Assembly: GCA_021413975.1 (NCBI GenBank)
Contig: JAIOPJ010000026.1
Span: 55,619 to 119,618, forward strand
Direction: 5' to 3'
DNA length: 64,000 nt
DNA from: Gemmatimonadota bacterium
GTDB lineage: Bacteria > Gemmatimonadota > Gemmatimonadetes > Gemmatimonadales > Gemmatimonadaceae
Part shown: piece after piece, positions 18,615-26,807 of the stretch
Numbering within the stretch: position 1 is the first letter of the stretch
How the letters are laid out: every line of letters starts with the position of its first letter
Notes under the pieces: model-generated
Seen by the model: the letters and a program-made list of their open reading frames with translations, nothing else
What the model was told of the DNA's origin: nothing
Databases searched by the model: none
Position numbers and translations under genes: made by a program

Positions 18615-19966
18615 GCGGACTCGTCCGCCGGCACGCGCGGTGGGTCGTCCCCGTCGCGACGCCGCCGATCGCGGACGGCACGGTGGTCACCGAGGGCGAC
18701 CGCATCACCTGGGTGGGTCCGCGCGCCAGCGCGCCGGCCGGTGGAGAGGATGAGGAACTCGGCGACTCGATCCTCACGCCGGGACTCGTGAACGCGCACT
18801 CGCATCTCGACCTCACCATGATGCGTGGTGCGCTCGAGGACCTGCCGTTCTTCGATTGGGTGGGCACGCTCGTGCGGGCCAAGCGCGAGGTGCTCACCGG
18901 CGACGACTTCCGCGCCGCCGCGCTGCTCGGCGTGGCCGAGGGACTCTCGCGCGGCATCACGACCTTCGGCGACACCGCCGACAACGACGCGGCCTTCGAC
19001 GCGCTCCTGGCGCTCGGGGCGCGCGGCATCGCGTATCGCGAGGTCTTCGGGCCGGACCCGGCGCAGGTGAGCGCGTCGATCGCGGGGCTGACCAGCGCCG
19101 TCGCCGCGATGCGGCTCCGGGAGACCTCGCTCGTGCGCGTGGGGGTGTCGCCGCACGCGCCCTATTCCGTCTCCGATGCGCTCTTCGCCGCGGTCGGGGC
19201 CTTCGCCGAGCGGGAGGGCCTTCCGCTGGCGGTGCACGTCGCCGAGAGCGCCGCCGAGGATGATCTCGTGATCCGCGCCGCCGGTCCGTTCGCCCAGTTC
19301 CTCCGCGGGCGCGGCATCGTGGTGGAGCGTCGTGCGTACGGTCCGATCCAGCTGCTCGATGCCGCAGGACTGCTCCGGCGCAGCACGCTGCTCATCCACT
19401 GCGTGCGCGCCTCGGCGAGCGATGTCGCCCGCATGGCCGACACCGGGTGCGGCATCGCCCACTGCCCGGCGTCGAACGCCAAGCTCGGCCACGGCATCGC
19501 CCCGCTCAAGGAGTTCCTCGCCGCCGGCGCGCGCGTGGGTCTGGGCTCCGATTCCATGGCGTCGAACAACACCATGGACCTGCTCGCCGAGGCCCGCCTC
19601 GCGTCGTTGCAGCAGCGCGCGCTCACCAAGAAGCCCGACGCATTGCCGGCGCGAGCGGCATTCCGCCTGGCCACGCTGGGTGGTGCCGAGGCACTGCGGC
19701 TCGACGACGAGACCGGCTCCCTCGTGCCGGGAATGCAGGCCGACCTCGTGGCCTTCCGCATGAGCGACTTCGGTGAGCCGGTGGCGGACCCGCTCGCGGC
19801 GCTCGTGTTCGGTGCGGGGCAGGTCGTGGCGCATCGCGTCGTCGTCGCCGGGCGCGAACGCGTGCGTGATGGCGTGGTGCACGGCCTCGCGCCGGCGGTG
19901 CGCGAGCGGGTCGTGGACGCCGCCGCACGCCTCGCACAGTGGCGCACCGCTCGCGCGTCCGGTTAG
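18611..19966 (+). CDS. Amidohydrolase-family metal-dependent hydrolase (deaminase-like)
   Basis: 451 residues from a GTG overlapping the upstream stop as GTGA; a start five codons earlier is possible. The metal site is intact: HxH in NAHSHLD, His in HVAES, His in IHCVRA and Asp in GLGSDSMASNN. The order and spacing match cytosine/guanine/5-methylthioadenosine deaminase-like amidohydrolases. The substrate cannot be read from sequence. Overlap with the penicillin-binding protein gene suggests co-translation, an unusual pairing. Confidence 0.85.
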   Translation: MSGLVRRHARWVVPVATPPIADGTVVTEGDRITWVGPRASAPAGGEDEELGDSILTPGLVNAHSHLDLTMMRGALEDLPFFDWVGTLVRAKREVLTGDDFRAAALLGVAEGLSRGITTFGDTADNDAAFDALLALGARGIAYREVFGPDPAQVSASIAGLTSAVAAMRLRETSLVRVGVSPHAPYSVSDALFAAVGAFAEREGLPLAVHVAESAAEDDLVIRAAGPFAQFLRGRGIVVERRAYGPIQLLDAAGLLRRSTLLIHCVRASASDVARMADTGCGIAHCPASNAKLGHGIAPLKEFLAAGARVGLGSDSMASNNTMDLLAEARLASLQQRALTKKPDALPARAAFRLATLGGAEALRLDDETGSLVPGMQADLVAFRMSDFGEPVADPLAALVFGAGQVVAHRVVVAGRERVRDGVVHGLAPAVRERVVDAAARLAQWRTARASG

Positions 19967-19998
19967 ACTTCGAGGTCGCTTCCTCACTGGAGGTGTGC

Positions 19999-20601
19999 GT
20001 GATCGTCGGTTGTCTCGCCCTGAACTCGTCGTTCGAACCCCTGACGATGGTCCCGCTCAAGCGGGCCCTCCGTCTCGTCATCGACGGCAAGGCCGAGATC
20101 GTCGAGGCGGACCGTGACCGCACGGTCCACTCCGAGCACATCGCGATGCCGCGGCCCGCGGTCATCCGCCTGCGCAAGTTCGTGCACGTCCCGCGGCGAT
20201 TCCGCCGTCAGGTGACGAACACCTTTCTCTTCGCGCGCGACAGCTACCGGTGCCAGTACTGCGGCCGGTGGACGTGGGAGCTCCGTCACCGCGAGTCCCT
20301 CACGCGCGACCACGTCGTCCCGATCTCGCGCGGCGGGCTCAACGTGTGGACGAACGTCGTCACCGCCTGCTCGGGCTGCAACACCCGCAAGGCGAACCAT
20401 CTGCTGAGCGAGTGCGGGATGCAGCTGCTGCATCCGCCGGTGGAGCCGCACTTCGTCCACCTCTCCTGGGCGGTGCGTCGCCTCACGCCGACGCAGTCGC
20501 ACTACATCAAGCTGTTCTACGGCGGCGACGTGGTGCGCCAGCTCGAGGCGATCGAGCGCAAGAACGGCGGCCTGCTCCCGCCCGAGGCCCAGGCGATCTG
20601 A
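19999..20601 (+). CDS. HNH endonuclease family protein
   Basis: The start is set at GTG 19999 because TGGAGG lies 5 bases before it and the family normally begins just before the LALNSSFEPLTMVPLKRALRLV block; upstream in-frame starts lack this. About 200 residues. The HNH core is CQYCGR...LTRDHVVPISRGGLNVWTNVVTACSGCNTRK, with two Cys pairs holding a structural zinc. Such stand-alone HNH proteins are widespread and are often housekeeping-like; a DNA target is not known. No methyltransferase or phage gene adjoins, so restriction or homing is not supported. Confidence 0.85.
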   Translation: MIVGCLALNSSFEPLTMVPLKRALRLVIDGKAEIVEADRDRTVHSEHIAMPRPAVIRLRKFVHVPRRFRRQVTNTFLFARDSYRCQYCGRWTWELRHRESLTRDHVVPISRGGLNVWTNVVTACSGCNTRKANHLLSECGMQLLHPPVEPHFVHLSWAVRRLTPTQSHYIKLFYGGDVVRQLEAIERKNGGLLPPEAQAI

Positions 20602-20613
20602 CCGGCCCGGCCG

Positions 20614-21276
20614 TCAGCGTGACGGCCGGAAGCTCGGACTGCGCTCGGTGTATTCCCGTCGCTCGCCGCCGAGCAACCGTGTCGCCAACGACCGGATGCC
20701 CCGCGTGAGCGCCGAGCCGGCGTTCCGCTGGCCGCGCACCGTGGGTTGCAACTCGCCGCGCAGCCAGCGGTTCAGCTCCTCGAGGTCGGTCATCGACATC
20801 GCCTCCACCTCGAGCGTGGCGAGATAATAGAACCGGCGGTCGTCCGCCGGCGCGCTGATCGGCACGCGCACCGGCCGCGCCGCCGCCACGTCGGCATCCT
20901 CGAGGCGCGCGAAGGTGCCGAGCGAGAGCGGCCGGTCACCGACCACCTGGATCACCTCGTACGTCTGCGGGACGCCGCGGAAGACGACGCGCACCTCCCA
21001 CTCCGCCGTGCGCTGCAGCTCGTCGAAGAAGCGCCCGTCGGCCCAGAGTTCCACCCGGTAGCTCAGTCGCACCGGGAAGCCGCTCTGCAGCAACTCGCGC
21101 AGGTACGGGTCCGCGAGGATCGCGCGCGAACGCACGAGCGGGCCCTCGGCAGTGAGGCGCGTGGCCGTCGGCAGCTGCACCTCCACCCCAGGGCGCACCT
21201 GCGCCGCGAGCGGCGCCAGCGGGATCGCTGGCGCGCTCGCGGCGAGCAGCAGGGCGGGGAGGAGTCGCCGGATCAG
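20614..21276 (-). CDS. Exported DUF4390-like protein, likely CTG start
   Basis: The reading frame continues upstream of the first GTG (21198) into a clear signal peptide: IRRLLPALLLAASAPAIPLAPLAAQ. The only codon near its start is CTG at 21276, whose last two bases and the next A form the stop of the upstream gene (CTGA overlap); ATT at 21279 is the alternative. From CTG it is about 220 residues. The mature part (LLQSGFPVRLSYRVELW, a YEV..V segment, and WLRGEL) resembles DUF4390 proteins, which are periplasmic and of unknown role. In several proteobacteria such genes adjoin ntrY-ntrX, as here. Confidence 0.65.
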   Translation of the reverse strand: MIRRLLPALLLAASAPAIPLAPLAAQVRPGVEVQLPTATRLTAEGPLVRSRAILADPYLRELLQSGFPVRLSYRVELWADGRFFDELQRTAEWEVRVVFRGVPQTYEVIQVVGDRPLSLGTFARLEDADVAAARPVRVPISAPADDRRFYYLATLEVEAMSMTDLEELNRWLRGELQPTVRGQRNAGSALTRGIRSLATRLLGGERREYTERSPSFRPSR

Positions 21277-22955
21277 AATCGTCGTCCCAGTCGCACGACG
21301 AAGTTCACCGGTTCCTTCGGCGTCGAGACCGATTTGGCGACGTACACGCCGATGTCACCGAGGTCGAGCCCGAGGCCGAGACTGGTGCGGAAGCTCGAGA
21401 GCGGCGGCAGTCCCTTGCCGTGGCTCTCCGGGCTCGCGGTCTTCGGTGTGGTCCAGCCGCGGCCCGCGTCGGCGAAGATCACCCAGGCCGGTGTGAGGTC
21501 ACGCAGGCGAAGCCACTTCTCGCCGTTGCGGTACCAGCTCCAGTCGAGCTTCTGCCGCAGTTCCACCTGCGCGAGCGCGACGCGATCGCAGAGTGCCGGG
21601 CGTCCGCTCCAGTCGGCGATGCCGCCGCAGGTGAGGAGGTCGGTGGCGTCGTTCGCGTTGCGGCGGAAGTCGTAGCCTTCGACCGAGCCGGGTCCGCCCA
21701 CCGAGAGACGGCGCTGCAGCGGCAGGCGATCGCCGCCGATCGAGCCGCCGGCGACGATGCGCAGGTTGAGCTCGGTACCCGGCGAGAGCCGGTTGTACCG
21801 GCGACCGTCGACGAAGCCCCGCGTGTACGTCACCTCCTCCGGCACCGGGAAGACGAGCAGCGGTCCCGGGTCGCGCGTGATCGTGCCGCTCCCGCGTTCC
21901 ACGTCGGCGTTCACGTACCAGCCGCCCAGCAACGGCGAACGCACGCGTTCCCTGGTGTCGATCCTGAGCCGCACCGAGGCGAGGTCCAGGCGTCCGACAT
22001 CCATCGGCGCGTTGATGCGCCACCGCTCGGTGTCGCGCGTGAGCGTGTACGGCCGGCGCTCCTCAACCGCGCGCCAGCGCTCGCTCCCGGCCACGAAGCT
22101 CAGGGACGCTTCCTCGCCGAGACGTCCGCCCAGGCTCGCCTCCCAGCCGTGCCGCCCGTAGTGGTCGCGCATGTCATTGTGCAACAGGAAGGTCGCGAGT
22201 CCGGCCTCGGTATCGGTGAGCTGCCATGACTCCACGGGCGCGATCACGTCGAAGGCGCGTCCGCCGAGCACAAGCCCGTTGCGCACGCCGAGGCGCAGGT
22301 CGAAGCTCGCGTCATGACCGAGCGTGCCGCGGTCCCAACGCACGGGGCCGGCCGTGCGCACCACGCCGAGCGCCTGGACCTCGATGCGGCCCCAGTTCGT
22401 CGGGCGCCGGAAGCGGGGACCCACGAGGATCGGCAGGCCCTCCACGCGGTTGTAGGTGCGTGCCGCGACGAAGAAGAGGTCGGTGTACGACTCGCCGCGC
22501 GGTTGTCCCGGACGGTCCATGCGCGGGCGCCAATCGGTCCAGCGATCCTCCTCGGGCACGAGCCGCTCGCCATCGAGGGTGTAGCGCAGCATCTCGGCCT
22601 GCGTCCGCACCTCGCCGCCGATGCTCACGCTGTCCTCCCGCGTGAGCACGCCGCCCACGATCATCACGTCCTGGCCGATGCGCGCGCCGCTCCTGAGCCG
22701 TACGTCGGCGTTGATCGCGACCAGCGTGCCCGTGATCGTGCCGCTGATGACCACGGGGCCGTTGAGCACCGCGACGTCGCCGGTGATCTCGCGCCCCTCG
22801 GCCACGTCGAGCGGACCGGAGATGCGGCTGGTGCCGTTCGCGTTGTAGATGCCGACGGCGCCCACGAGCGTGCTCCCGGCACGGGCGCGTTGCTGCGCTC
22901 CCGCCGGGGAGACCGCCGCGACCATGAGCGCTACGACCAGGATCGATCTGTTCAT
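21273..22955 (-). CDS. Outer-membrane barrel protein (BamA/D15-like) with bactofilin-like N-terminus
   Basis: 560 residues from the ATG that opens a signal peptide (MNRSILVVALMVAAVSPAGAQQ). Residues about 25-130 are a right-handed-helix-like repeat (EITGDVAVLNGPVVISGTITGTLVAI) of the kind found in bactofilins. The rest is beta-rich and includes SVGGPGSVEGYDFRR, the signature loop of surface-antigen/D15 barrels, and the chain ends with Phe (VRLGRRF), as outer membrane proteins do. It lies downstream of the two-component operon behind a candidate sigma-54 promoter and overlaps the DUF4390-like gene. Confidence 0.78.
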   Translation of the reverse strand: MNRSILVVALMVAAVSPAGAQQRARAGSTLVGAVGIYNANGTSRISGPLDVAEGREITGDVAVLNGPVVISGTITGTLVAINADVRLRSGARIGQDVMIVGGVLTREDSVSIGGEVRTQAEMLRYTLDGERLVPEEDRWTDWRPRMDRPGQPRGESYTDLFFVAARTYNRVEGLPILVGPRFRRPTNWGRIEVQALGVVRTAGPVRWDRGTLGHDASFDLRLGVRNGLVLGGRAFDVIAPVESWQLTDTEAGLATFLLHNDMRDHYGRHGWEASLGGRLGEEASLSFVAGSERWRAVEERRPYTLTRDTERWRINAPMDVGRLDLASVRLRIDTRERVRSPLLGGWYVNADVERGSGTITRDPGPLLVFPVPEEVTYTRGFVDGRRYNRLSPGTELNLRIVAGGSIGGDRLPLQRRLSVGGPGSVEGYDFRRNANDATDLLTCGGIADWSGRPALCDRVALAQVELRQKLDWSWYRNGEKWLRLRDLTPAWVIFADAGRGWTTPKTASPESHGKGLPPLSSFRTSLGLGLDLGDIGVYVAKSVSTPKEPVNFVVRLGRRF

Positions 22956-22990
22956 CTGAGACTCCGAAGGTTCAGGACGCTCACACGGAA

Positions 22991-23006
22991 GGCATGAGGC
23001 GTGCCG
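22991..23006 (-). promoter_or_regulatory. Candidate sigma-54 (-24/-12) promoter
   Basis: On the minus strand the sequence is CGGCACGCCTCATGCC, with GG and GC ten bases apart and the strong -24 core GGCACG; the -12 part has TGC. Against TGGCACG-N4-TTGCA it has three mismatches. The start of transcription would fall about 25 bases before the barrel gene ATG. It lies directly downstream of an NtrC-family activator gene. GC-rich DNA makes chance matches fairly common. Confidence 0.45.
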
Positions 23007-23156
23007 CGCCGCGACGGTGCCGGCGCGATCGTCCAACTCATTGGCAATGCGGGACCTGCGTGTCGCGCCGCGGACGGCGCACCGGACGGATCGGCTGCCG
23101 GCGTGTCGCCGAGCGCGTGTCGGAAGCGAACGCTTGCTCCCGGCGCGGCGCTGCGA

Positions 23157-24545
23157 TCATGGTGCTCCCTCGCCGGGTGTCGCGAGGCCGAGCCGCTTCA
23201 TCCGCCGGTACAGATTCGGGCGGTCGGTCTGGAGTCGTCGCGCCGCCTCGGCCACCACGCCCTCCGCGGCCGAGAGTGCCCGCGTGATCAGCAGGCCCTC
23301 GTACTCGTCCAGCGCATCGGCGAGCGCGATGTCGAGCCGTTCGCCGTCCGGCAGCGCGCTCGGCCGTGCCGACGTCTGTTCTCCCGCGGGGATCACGCTC
23401 GCGACCTCGGTGGCGCCGATCGGCTGGCCGGCGAAGAGGATGCTGAGTCGCTCGACGATGTTCGCGAGTTCGCGGACGTTCCCCGGCCAACGGTAGCGTG
23501 AGAACGCATCGACGCCGGCCTGCGTCCATTGCGGTGCGGCCTGCCCGGAGCGGCGCCGGTGGAGCGCGGCGAAGTGCGACACCAGCGCCGCGATGTCGCC
23601 AGGGCGCTCGCGCAGCGGCGGGATCACCATCGGGATGACATTGATGCGGAAGAAGAGGTCCTCGCGGAAGCGTCCCTCGCGCACCTCGCGCGCGAGGTCG
23701 CGGTTGCTCGCGGCGAGGATCCGCACGTCCACCTTGATGGGCTTCCCGCCGCCCACGCGCTCGATCTCGCGCGCCTCGATCGCACGCAGCAGCTTGGCCT
23801 GCGCCTCCGCCGAGAGTTCGCCCACCTCGTCGAGGAGCAGCGTGCCGGTGTGCGCGAGTTCGAACCGCCCGATCCGGCGGTCGGTCGCACCCGTGAACGC
23901 GCCGCGCTCGTGCCCGAACATCTCGCTCTCCACGAGGTCGCGCGGGATCGCCGCGCAGTTCACGCGCACGAACGGCTTGTCCTTGCGCGGACTCTGCGCA
24001 TGGATCGCCGAGGCGACGAGCTCCTTGCCCGTGCCCGACTCGCCGCCGATCAGCACCCGCGCATCGGTCGGGGCCACCCGCGCGATCATCTCGCGGACGC
24101 TGCGCATGGCGGGACTGTCGCCGACGAGTTCGCCCGCGAGACCCAGGTCGGCGCGCAGCGCCGAGCGTTCGCGCCGGGCCTGACGGAGTTCGAGCGCGCT
24201 CGCGAGCGCGAGGAGCACCCCCTCGGGGGTGAGCGGCTTCTCGAGGAAGTTCACCGCGCCGAGGCGCGTGGCCTTCACCGCGTCAGCGAGGCCGGCGCGC
24301 CCCGACATCATCACCACCGGGAGATCGGGGAAGCGGCCGCGCAACTGTTCGAGCAGTTCGAGCCCGTCGGTCGGGCCGGGCATCATGAGGTCGAGCAGGA
24401 CGAGGTCGGGTTCGTACTCCACGGCGCGCGCGAGTCCGGCGGCCGCGTCGCTCGCATCACGGACCTCATAGCCCTCGGCGCCCAGCAGCGCCCCGACCAT
24501 GCGGCGGATGTTCGGCTCGTCGTCGACGATCAGGATCGAGGGCAT
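23157..24545 (-). CDS. Sigma-54-dependent response regulator (NtrC/NtrX type)
   Basis: 462 residues. The receiver has the acidic pair Asp8-Asp9, phosphoacceptor Asp52 in VLLDLMMPG and Lys in LEKPL. The AAA+ domain has Walker A GESGTGKE, an intact sigma-54 loop GAFTGA, Walker B TLLLDEVGEL and the arginine finger region REDLFFRINV. The C-terminus has a Fis-type helix-turn-helix (GVVAEAARRLQTDRPNLYRRMKRLGL). It is thus able to activate sigma-54 RNA polymerase after phosphorylation by the kinase encoded upstream. Target genes are unknown; the barrel gene just downstream is the nearest candidate. Confidence 0.95.
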   Translation of the reverse strand: MPSILIVDDEPNIRRMVGALLGAEGYEVRDASDAAAGLARAVEYEPDLVLLDLMMPGPTDGLELLEQLRGRFPDLPVVMMSGRAGLADAVKATRLGAVNFLEKPLTPEGVLLALASALELRQARRERSALRADLGLAGELVGDSPAMRSVREMIARVAPTDARVLIGGESGTGKELVASAIHAQSPRKDKPFVRVNCAAIPRDLVESEMFGHERGAFTGATDRRIGRFELAHTGTLLLDEVGELSAEAQAKLLRAIEAREIERVGGGKPIKVDVRILAASNRDLAREVREGRFREDLFFRINVIPMVIPPLRERPGDIAALVSHFAALHRRRSGQAAPQWTQAGVDAFSRYRWPGNVRELANIVERLSILFAGQPIGATEVASVIPAGEQTSARPSALPDGERLDIALADALDEYEGLLITRALSAAEGVVAEAARRLQTDRPNLYRRMKRLGLATPGEGAP

Positions 24546-24572
24546 CGGGTCACTCGGGGGGGTGGGCGGTGC

Positions 24573-24854
24573 TCAACGGGAGCCGGGGTCGCGCGAGGGG
24601 AGTACCCCGCCGACCCGTTCGCGTTCGGCGAGGAGCTTGGTCACGAAGCGCTGTCCCTCGGCGAGCTTCTCCACCTCGATCGCGATCACGTCGACGTTGC
24701 GCTCGATGTTCGCGATCCGCTCGGCGAGCTCGGCGTCCACCTTCGGCACGCTGTTCTCGATCCGTCGGGCGATCGCCTTCGCCAGCGGCCCGAGCACGAA
24801 GGCGCTCCCGAACGTCACGGCGAAGATCGGGATCAGGATCTCGGGACCGGTCAT
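24573..24854 (-). CDS. Small membrane protein, paralogue of the preceding gene product
   Basis: 93 residues: one N-terminal membrane helix (LIPIFAVTFGSAFVLGPLA), a basic stop-transfer, then an amphipathic, probably coiled-coil segment ending EVEKLAEGQRFVTKLLAERE. The same ending is found in the protein encoded just upstream. The start overlaps that gene by ATGA. It lies between the kinase and the regulator genes, so it may modulate the kinase. No database family was recognised. Confidence 0.8.
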   Translation of the reverse strand: MTGPEILIPIFAVTFGSAFVLGPLAKAIARRIENSVPKVDAELAERIANIERNVDVIAIEVEKLAEGQRFVTKLLAERERVGGVLPSRDPGSR

Positions 24855-25138
24855 GCGGAATGCTCTTTCGACGAGGCAGGAATGGCCTTCGGTGCTTCGC
24901 GCTCGGCCAGCAGCTTCGTGACGAACCGCTGTCCTTCGGAGATCCGTTCGATCTCGACCGCCATCGTCTCGATCGACGATTCGATGCGCGCGAGCCGTTG
25001 GTCGCGCTCCCCTTCACCCGGCGGGAGCGCGTGCGCGCGCTCCTGCCGCCGGATGTACGCCCGCACGAGCGGGAGCCCCAGCACGATCACGATCGACGTG
25101 CCGAACACCAGCGTCATCAGGTACATGTCCTCGGTCAT
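24851..25138 (-). CDS. Small membrane protein in the two-component operon
   Basis: 95 residues: N-terminal membrane helix (LMTLVFGTSIVIVLGLPLV), basic segment (RAYIRRQERAH), then an amphipathic helix with EIERISEGQRFVTKLLAERE. It shares the EGQRFVTKLLAERE ending and the overall plan with the next gene product, so the pair looks like a tandem duplication. Its start overlaps the kinase stop by ATGA and its own stop overlaps the next start by ATGA, so expression of all is coupled. Function unknown. Confidence 0.8.
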   Translation of the reverse strand: MTEDMYLMTLVFGTSIVIVLGLPLVRAYIRRQERAHALPPGEGERDQRLARIESSIETMAVEIERISEGQRFVTKLLAEREAPKAIPASSKEHSA

Positions 25139-26358
25139 GCGTGCCCCCCCGGAGCATTCGGTCCTGGTGCCGCGCGCGGGAAGCGGAGTCGGATCTCCGT
25201 GCCCTTGCCCGGTTCGCTCTCGGCCTCCACGCGGCCACCGTGCGCCACGACCGTCTGCTTGACGATCGCGAGCCCGAGGCCCGTCCCACCCGTCTTCGCC
25301 GTCACGTAGGGATCCCAGATCCGCTGCAGCTGCTCGGCGGCGATCCCCACGCCGTCATCCCGGACGGTCAGCACCGCCTCGCCGCCCTCGGACCGCACGC
25401 GCACCACCACCGCGCCCTGCCGTTGCGTCGCATCGACGGCGTTGAGCAGGACGTTGGCGAGGGCGCGTTGCAGTGCGTCGTGCTGGCCCGTGACGAGCAC
25501 GCCGTCATCGCCGTCGATCCGCACCTGCATCTCCAACGGCATCGTGGTGCGCACCGTCTCGCGCGCCAACTCGGCCAGGTCCACCGTCGCGGTCGGCCCC
25601 TCGGGGAGGCGACCGAACTGCGCGAAGCTCTTGGCCATCGCCTCGAGCCGTGACGACTCCGTCTCCAGCACCTCCACCGCGTCGCGCTGCTCGGGAAGGG
25701 CCGAGCGGCGCAGGCTCGTGACCGCGAAGCGGATCGGCGTGAGCGGATTCTTGAGCTCGTGCGCGACCTGCCTCGCCGACTCGCGGAAGGCCGAGAGCCG
25801 CTCGGCCTCGATCGCCGAGCGCCGGCCGGCCTCGATGTCGGCGGCCATCTGCCGCATCCGCGTCCGCAGCACACCGAACTCCGGTGCACCCTTGGCCTCG
25901 CCGAGTGCCGGCAGTGGCAACGGTTCCGCCTTCGCGATCCGCTCCGTCCAGCCCACGAGCTCGTCGAGGGGGCGCGAGACCTGGCGGCTCAGGTGACCGG
26001 CCACGCGGGTCGCGAGCAGGGTGAGGATCGCCAGCAGCACCAGGCCGGCGATCACGACCCTCGGGAGCGCTATGCGGGTGAGCAGACCGAAGCGGCGCGC
26101 CTGCATGCGGGACTCGCCCAACATCTGCTCGTGCTCGGCGAGCGCGGCCGTGGCGGCGGCGGAGCCCGGCTCGCTCCGCGCGAGATCGACGGCCCGCTGA
26201 CCGCTCACCGCGATCCGCTCCCAGGCGCCCGACCCGCTCACGTAGGGCAGGGTCGCCGCTGCGGCATAGCTCCACGCGACGGTGAGCACGAACGCGGGCA
26301 CGAGCGCGAAGAGCGCGAGGATGAGGAACAGCCGGGTCCGGAAGCGGGGGTGCTTCAC
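25135..26358 (-). CDS. Sensor histidine kinase (NtrY-like)
   Basis: 407 residues. Two membrane helices (residues about 8-30 and 130-150) frame a periplasmic segment of about 100 residues; a HAMP-like linker follows (SRPLDELVGWTERIAKAEPLP). The dimerisation domain has the phospho-His in ARQVAHELKNPLTPIRF, and the ATPase domain shows N (LLNAVDAT), G1 (RDDGVGI) and G2 (GGTGLGLAIV) boxes. No PAS domain was seen, unlike classical NtrY. First gene of a four-gene operon with two microproteins and the sigma-54 regulator. The signal is unknown. Confidence 0.92.
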   Translation of the reverse strand: MKHPRFRTRLFLILALFALVPAFVLTVAWSYAAAATLPYVSGSGAWERIAVSGQRAVDLARSEPGSAAATAALAEHEQMLGESRMQARRFGLLTRIALPRVVIAGLVLLAILTLLATRVAGHLSRQVSRPLDELVGWTERIAKAEPLPLPALGEAKGAPEFGVLRTRMRQMAADIEAGRRSAIEAERLSAFRESARQVAHELKNPLTPIRFAVTSLRRSALPEQRDAVEVLETESSRLEAMAKSFAQFGRLPEGPTATVDLAELARETVRTTMPLEMQVRIDGDDGVLVTGQHDALQRALANVLLNAVDATQRQGAVVVRVRSEGGEAVLTVRDDGVGIAAEQLQRIWDPYVTAKTGGTGLGLAIVKQTVVAHGGRVEAESEPGKGTEIRLRFPRAAPGPNAPGGHA

Positions 26359-26807
26359 CTGATACCTGGGGCCTCTACGGGGGCGCGAACGGGGTGGTTT
26401 CGACCCTCAAGTCTACGTGCGCACGTGGGCTCGCGCACGGGCCGAAGTCCTGCCCCCACTGCCATTTGCCCCGCCTCGGGTTACGTTTCAGGTCGGGACG
26501 CGCTTAGCGCCTCGATGATCCGCCGCCGCACGGCGCGGACCATCGGAGCGACGAGCGCTCCCGCTGCGGGCTTCGCGTCCGCGCCAGTGGCGTCCTCCGG
26601 GCTGACCTTCGCCCGGATGAGTGGCTGAGCGCGTTCGCCCCCGCGCACTCGATGCCTGATCCGCTCCCGCGCCTTCCGGCGCGTCGCGACGGGCGACAAC
26701 TCACCGGCGATACACGCCAGGACACGATGCATCCTCGTTCCAACCATCCCGCAGGCGCGCGTCCCGCGCGCGCTGCGGTCGCCCCCCTCCACAGGGGCCC
26801 GCAAGCC
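26359..26807. other. Divergent intergenic region, 449 bases
   Basis: Lies between the kinase operon (minus) and the NYN-domain gene (plus). It holds a perfect 12-bp palindrome ACGTGCGCACGT at 26415-26426 that could be an operator. Two alternative in-frame starts for the NYN gene (26652 and 26727) also fall here. No small ORF with a ribosome binding site and no RNA gene could be supported. Confidence 0.5.

Noticed and set aside
19999..20601. HNH endonuclease as part of a restriction or homing system
   Set aside because: No methyltransferase, intron or phage genes are nearby, and such stand-alone HNH proteins are common in bacterial chromosomes.
23157..26358. Nitrogen regulation by NtrB/NtrC
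   Set aside because: The kinase has two membrane helices and a HAMP linker, and no glnA, glnB or amt gene adjoins, so the NtrY/NtrX type fits better and nitrogen control is unsupported.
26515..26628. 37-codon plus-strand frame before the NYN gene
   Set aside because: No ribosome binding site and no sign of selection; probably random in GC-rich DNA.
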